Below are positions 59,602 through 64,000 of a DNA stretch of 64,000 nucleotides, piece after piece. This stretch comes from Eubacteriaceae bacterium. GTDB lineage: Bacteria > Bacillota > Clostridia > Oscillospirales > Acutalibacteraceae. Both the position numbers and the translations under genes were made by a program. The notes under the pieces are model-generated. The model searched no databases. It worked only from the letters and a program-made list of their open reading frames with translations, and had not been told where the DNA came from. How positions within the stretch are numbered: position 1 is the first letter of the stretch; every line of letters starts with the position of its first letter. Where the stretch lies: contig JAETRQ010000005.1 of assembly GCA_021770095.1 (NCBI GenBank), forward strand, positions 1 to 64,000, read 5' to 3'.

Positions 59602-60786
59602 ATGGAGGAGCTGGAAGAACTCACCAAAACAGCAGGTGGTAATCCTGTTGCCAATATGGTGCAGAAACGCAGTGCTGTCGAGGGTGCAACCTTTGTCGGT
59701 AAAGGACGGCTTGAGGAAATAAACGAATTCTGCAAGAATAATGATATTGATGTTATTATTGCAGACAATGAATTGACACCTGTGCAAGTCAGGAATATTG
59801 AGAATGCAACTGATGTGAGAGTTGTGGACAGAACAACTTTAATTCTTGATATCTTCGCAGGCAGAGCCAAGTCGAAAGAAGGCAAACTGCAGGTTGAACT
59901 TGCTCAGCTGAAATATGCCTTGCCAAGATTAACGGGTAAAGGTACAAGCCTTTCGCGTCTTGGCGGCGGTATCGGTACACGCGGACCCGGTGAAACAAAG
60001 CTGGAGACGGATAAACGTCATATCAGACGTAAAATTCAATATATCAAAGAAGAACTTGCGGACGTTGAAAAGCGCAGGGATATGCAGCACAAACGCAGAA
60101 AAAAGAATGGTGTAAGTGTGATTGCGATTGTCGGTTATACAAATGCAGGCAAGTCCACGCTTATGAACCGATTGACAGATGCAGGCGTTTTGCAGGAAGA
60201 TAAATTGTTTGCAACGCTTGATCCAACAGCGAGGAAGTTGTATTTGCCCGATGGTCAGCAGGTGATGATTGTTGATACGGTTGGCTTTATCAGCCGTTTG
60301 CCTCATCAATTGATAGATGCTTTTCGTTCAACTCTTGAGGAGGCAACTTATGCCGATGTTATTCTCAATGTCAGTGACGCCTCAAGCGAGCAGTGTCATA
60401 ACCATATCATGACTACAAACAATATTCTTTCATCTCTTTTCAGCAACGGCCGTATTGATGTACCCGTAATAAATGTTTTTAACAAATGTGATATTGCACA
60501 GGATTTAGAAAGTGTCACTTACCCGTATTCTGCCGGTAATACCTGTGTCAGAATCAGTGCAAAAACCGGTGAAGGTATTGATAATCTGCTTGCTGCAATT
60601 CAGTCCTCTCTTCCGCAGACAAGAAAGAGAGTAAACCTTCTTATTCCGTTTGATAAAGGTGCAATAGCGGCGAAAATCAGAACGGATGGTGTAATCCACA
60701 GTGAAGAATATCTTGCACAGGGATTATTTCTTGATGCAACTGTTGAAATTTCATATTTAAAGACTTTAAAAGATTATATTATGTAA
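59602..60786 (+). CDS. hflX: GTPase HflX (N-terminal coding extends upstream without a canonical start)
   Basis: KGTSLSRLGGGIGTRGPGETKLETDKRHIRRKI, IVGYTNAGKSTLMNRLTDAGV; conserved reading continues upstream to 59518. Confidence 0.9.
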   Translation: MEELEELTKTAGGNPVANMVQKRSAVEGATFVGKGRLEEINEFCKNNDIDVIIADNELTPVQVRNIENATDVRVVDRTTLILDIFAGRAKSKEGKLQVELAQLKYALPRLTGKGTSLSRLGGGIGTRGPGETKLETDKRHIRRKIQYIKEELADVEKRRDMQHKRRKKNGVSVIAIVGYTNAGKSTLMNRLTDAGVLQEDKLFATLDPTARKLYLPDGQQVMIVDTVGFISRLPHQLIDAFRSTLEEATYADVILNVSDASSEQCHNHIMTTNNILSSLFSNGRIDVPVINVFNKCDIAQDLESVTYPYSAGNTCVRISAKTGEGIDNLLAAIQSSLPQTRKRVNLLIPFDKGAIAAKIRTDGVIHSEEYLAQGLFLDATVEISYLKTLKDYIM

Positions 60787-60817
60787 AAATAAATCATAGA
60801 ATTACTTAGGTGATTTT

Positions 60818-61282
60818 ATGAAAATGTTTACTTTTAAACTGAAACCAAAGACTATTTTTGGTTTGATTCTGGCTGTTACAGGCATAATTGTTATTATCCT
60901 TACTTTTGTGTCAAATCATTTGATAGACAGTAAGAGCGTTTCTGCCACAATCAGTGCATCTACGGATGAAGAGAGAAGAAATTATCTTGCACAGTTTGGT
61001 TATGAACTCTCTAAGGATTGTGAGGAAAAGGAACTCACTATACCGCAAAGCTGGAATCAGGTTTATACTGACTATAACGAGGTTCAGGTTAATCAGGGAT
61101 TTGATTTGACCGAATATAAAGGGAAAAAGGTAACACTGTATACCTATACAATCACAAATTATGAAAATATCAGTGAAGGAATTGTTGCTGATATGCTCGT
61201 TTGTGACGGTATTTTAATCGGCGGGGATGTGTGCAACACTTCTGCAGATGACGGATTTTTAGTTGGATTTAACGGAGAATAA
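60818..61282 (+). CDS. Hypothetical membrane-anchored protein
   Basis: Short ORF with N-terminal TM, RBS present, overlaps the next start. Confidence 0.65.
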   Translation: MKMFTFKLKPKTIFGLILAVTGIIVIILTFVSNHLIDSKSVSATISASTDEERRNYLAQFGYELSKDCEEKELTIPQSWNQVYTDYNEVQVNQGFDLTEYKGKKVTLYTYTITNYENISEGIVADMLVCDGILIGGDVCNTSADDGFLVGFNGE

Positions 61283-61992
61283 TGGAGCGAATTGACAAAA
61301 TAATTTCGACATCATTAAATATATCAAGAAATGATGCAAGGAATTTGATAAAATCAGGAAGAACAGAAGTAAACGGAGTGGTTGTCAAAGATGTCAAGCA
61401 GAAGTTTGATACAGAAACCAGCTCCGTTATCTGTGACGGACAGGTTGTGACATATAATAAGTATGTCTATATAGTTATGAACAAACCAAAAGGTGTAATT
61501 TCCGCAAGCAGCGGGCATGGTGATAAAACCGTGATTGATATACTTCCTGCTGATATGAAGAGAAAAAATCTTTTTCCGGCAGGCAGACTGGATAAGGATA
61601 CCACAGGGTTTATGCTCATTACCGATGACGGGGATTTTGCTCATAGGATACTGAGTCCGAAAAATCATATACCCAAAACCTATATAGCTGAACTGGACAA
61701 GCCTTTTGACAGCGAAGTCGTTTCCGCATTTGAAAAAGGAATCACTTTAAAAAATGATACATGTATGCCGGCATCAATAAAAGCACTTGATGATAACCAT
61801 TTGGTTGCTGAGGTTGTGATAAAACAGGGTATGTATCATCAGATAAAAAGAATGTTTTTAAAATTCGGTATAACGGTTCTGGAATTGAAAAGGATAAAAA
61901 TGGGTGCTCTGATGCTGGATTCTTCTCTTATGCCCGGTGAATGCAGGTATCTTGATGCAGATGAAATAAAGCAAATTGAATATGGCAAATAA
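61282..61992 (+). CDS. 16S rRNA pseudouridine synthase, RsuA/RluB family
   Basis: S4-like N-term; MNKPKGVISA, FPAGRLDKDTTGFMLITDDGDFAHRILSPKNHIPKTY. Confidence 0.93.
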   Translation: MERIDKIISTSLNISRNDARNLIKSGRTEVNGVVVKDVKQKFDTETSSVICDGQVVTYNKYVYIVMNKPKGVISASSGHGDKTVIDILPADMKRKNLFPAGRLDKDTTGFMLITDDGDFAHRILSPKNHIPKTYIAELDKPFDSEVVSAFEKGITLKNDTCMPASIKALDDNHLVAEVVIKQGMYHQIKRMFLKFGITVLELKRIKMGALMLDSSLMPGECRYLDADEIKQIEYGK

Positions 61993-62182
61993 CTATACTT
62001 ATGATTTGAATTCATACCATTAACTATATATTGTGCATTTTGCTTTGCATACGTTTGTTTATGCAACTCTAACAAAAAAATATATATTTTTTTGTTAAAA
62101 TAGTTGCAATATGGTGAAAACTCTTGTATAATATTAACAAGTAATGTGTATGGTTTTTGTGCATTATTTTTAATTTGTTATT

Positions 62183-63289
62183 TTGTTGAGAGGTGAATGT
62201 TTTATGCCGAACAGATTATTTCAGGGCATAGTTAACCAAATGCGTGAAGCTATTGGCCGTACTGTCGGTGTTGTTGATGAATCAGGTACAGTTGTTGCAT
62301 GCAGTGACCTTGGGATTATCGGAGAAGTCCGCAAAAGTGTTGTTGCCGCAGGTGTTTTCAATTCTGCACAGACATGTGTTGATAATGCAACATATACCAC
62401 TTTTGATGTTTTAATTCATCCTGAGTACGCTGTTTTTGTTGACGGTGTTGACGAACTTGCTTATCGCTATTCACAGATTATTGCGGTTGCACTTGACCAA
62501 ATTAAACATAATAACGATGAAAAATTTGACAGATCCAATTTTGTCAAAAATGTTATTCTTGATAATATTCTTCCCGGTGATATATATATCAAAGCAAGAG
62601 AACTTCATTTTAATAATGATGCAACAAGGGTCGTTTTCCTTATCCGTACGAATCAGGAGACTGAAATACCTGTCTTTGATATTTTGCAGAATTTCTTCCC
62701 TGACAAAACAAAAGATTTTGTAATTAATATTAATGAAAGTGATATTGCATTGGTTAAAGAGGTAAGGCCGAATGTTGACAGCAAGGATCTGGAAAAACTT
62801 GCCCGTTCAATTAATGACACACTGCTGTCAGAGTTTTATTTCAATGCGGTTATCGGTATCGGTACCTGTGTTACCGGTGTAAAGGAACTGGCTCATTCTT
62901 TTAAAGAAGCACAGGTTGCGCTTGAAGTCGGCAAAGTTTTTGATACTGAGAAAACGATTATCAGTTATGAGAATCTCGGTATTGCACGTCTGATTTATCA
63001 GCTTCCTACAACCCTTTGTGATATGTTCCTTAAAGAAGTGTTCAAACGTGGTTCAATTGAATCGCTTGATAATGAAACACTGTTTACAATTCAGAAGTTT
63101 TTTGAAAATAATCTTAATGTGTCCGAAACTTCAAGAAAACTTTTTGTTCACAGAAATACGCTTGTTTACAGACTTGAAAAAATTAAAAAGTTAACCGGCC
63201 TTGATTTAAGAGAATTTGATGATGCAATTGTGTTTAAGGTTGCATTGATGGTTAATAAATATCTGGCATCAAGCCCTATTAAGTATTAA
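62183..63289 (+). CDS. PucR/CdaR-type sugar diacid regulator-like protein
   Basis: AIGRTVGVVDESGTVVACSD; C-terminal FFENNLNVSETSRKLFVHRNTLVYRLEKIKKLTGLDLREFDDAIVF. Confidence 0.88.
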   Translation: MLRGECFMPNRLFQGIVNQMREAIGRTVGVVDESGTVVACSDLGIIGEVRKSVVAAGVFNSAQTCVDNATYTTFDVLIHPEYAVFVDGVDELAYRYSQIIAVALDQIKHNNDEKFDRSNFVKNVILDNILPGDIYIKARELHFNNDATRVVFLIRTNQETEIPVFDILQNFFPDKTKDFVININESDIALVKEVRPNVDSKDLEKLARSINDTLLSEFYFNAVIGIGTCVTGVKELAHSFKEAQVALEVGKVFDTEKTIISYENLGIARLIYQLPTTLCDMFLKEVFKRGSIESLDNETLFTIQKFFENNLNVSETSRKLFVHRNTLVYRLEKIKKLTGLDLREFDDAIVFKVALMVNKYLASSPIKY

Positions 63290-63499
63290 TAACTGTAAAA
63301 TTTTACCACGGCAGATTGTGTTTTGCCGTGGTTTTATGCGTTTTTTCGGATTTTTTATGTATGCGGTAAAGGTTCTGTTTACAAAAGTGTAACAAAAAAT
63401 TCTTGATTTATTATATAAGTTGATATATTATATATATTAGGTATTGTGTTTTATGTGAAAATGCGTTATCGCAAATCTTTTATTAAGAGGTAAAATACT

Positions 63500-64000
63500 G
63501 TGATAGAATTCAGAAATGTATCAAAAGTGTATGACAGTAACGGAACCCATGCTCTGTCTAATGTTAATATTAAAATTGAAGACGGAGAATTCGTTTTTGT
63601 TGTTGGTTCATCAGGCGCCGGTAAAAGCACCTTTTTGAAACTTATTATGCATGAAGAAAAGCCTACTGAAGGTGAAATTATTTTTAATGAATATTCTTCT
63701 GCAACACTTAAAAAAAGAAAAGTACCATATTACAGACGTGATATGGGTATTGTTTTTCAGGATTTCAGACTTATCCCAAAGATGACTGTTTATGACAACG
63801 TTGCATTTGCTATGCGTGTCATCGGTGCTAAGGAAAAAGAAATCCGAAAAAGAGTACCTTATATCCTTCAGCTTGTTGGTTTGTCACAAAAGGCAAGAGC
63901 ATATCCAAATGAACTCTCAGGCGGTGAACAGCAGAGAGTTTCACTCGCAAGAGCATTGGTTAATAATCCAAAAGTTATTATTGCGGACGAGCCTACCGGT
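63500..64000 (+). CDS. ftsE: Cell division ATP-binding protein FtsE (partial, runs off the window)
   Basis: Hand translation from GTG: MIEFRNVSKVYDSNGTHALSNVNIKIEDGEFVFVVGSSGAGKSTFLKLIM ... ELSGGEQQRVSLARALVNNPKVIIADEPTG. Confidence 0.9.
   Translation, partial: MIEFRNVSKVYDSNGTHALSNVNIKIEDGEFVFVVGSSGAGKSTFLKLIMHEEKPTEGEIIFNEYSSATLKKRKVPYYRRDMGIVFQDFRLIPKMTVYDNVAFAMRVIGAKEKEIRKRVPYILQLVGLSQKARAYPNELSGGEQQRVSLARALVNNPKVIIADEPTG

Overview
This 64 kb window is a low-GC Firmicutes chromosome (Clostridia/Oscillospiraceae-like) interrupted by an integrated mobile element of about 26.8 kb (about 4223-31060). Left flank, all minus strand: trmL, nagA, dusB, hisF, hisH. Right flank: a MATE exporter, an ABC exporter, nan genes, polA, rimI, tsaD, pckG, obgE, mrnC, tRNA-Val, gap, two PIG-L deacetylases, galM, an FHA/FtsW/PBP2 cluster, hflX, an RsuA-type pseudouridine synthase, a PucR/CdaR-type regulator and a partial ftsE. 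The element looks like an integrative mobilizable element: tyrosine integrase, ParB-like protein, MobP-type relaxase, MobC-like protein, RepA-like ATPase and excisionase-like proteins, with no conjugative T4SS genes seen. It splits the host tRNA-Ser(CGA) at its anticodon loop (5' half 4191-4231, 3' half 31052-31109; the halves pair perfectly) and carries its own intact tRNA-Ser(CGA) at 4373-4461. Its cargo is a large defence locus. It holds a phosphorothioation set (DndB, DndC, DndD, DndE), a frameshifted DUF262/DUF1524-like protein, and an upstream module: an Mrr-like nuclease, an RNA polymerase alphaCTD + sigma4-like 884-aa protein, a PLD-DEAD helicase, a second DndD-like ATPase, a small DndE-like protein and a hidden 53-aa ORF. 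The dndBCDE promoter carries a perfect 19-bp-arm palindrome over its -10 box. All product names come from reading motifs in the translations. No database search was run.
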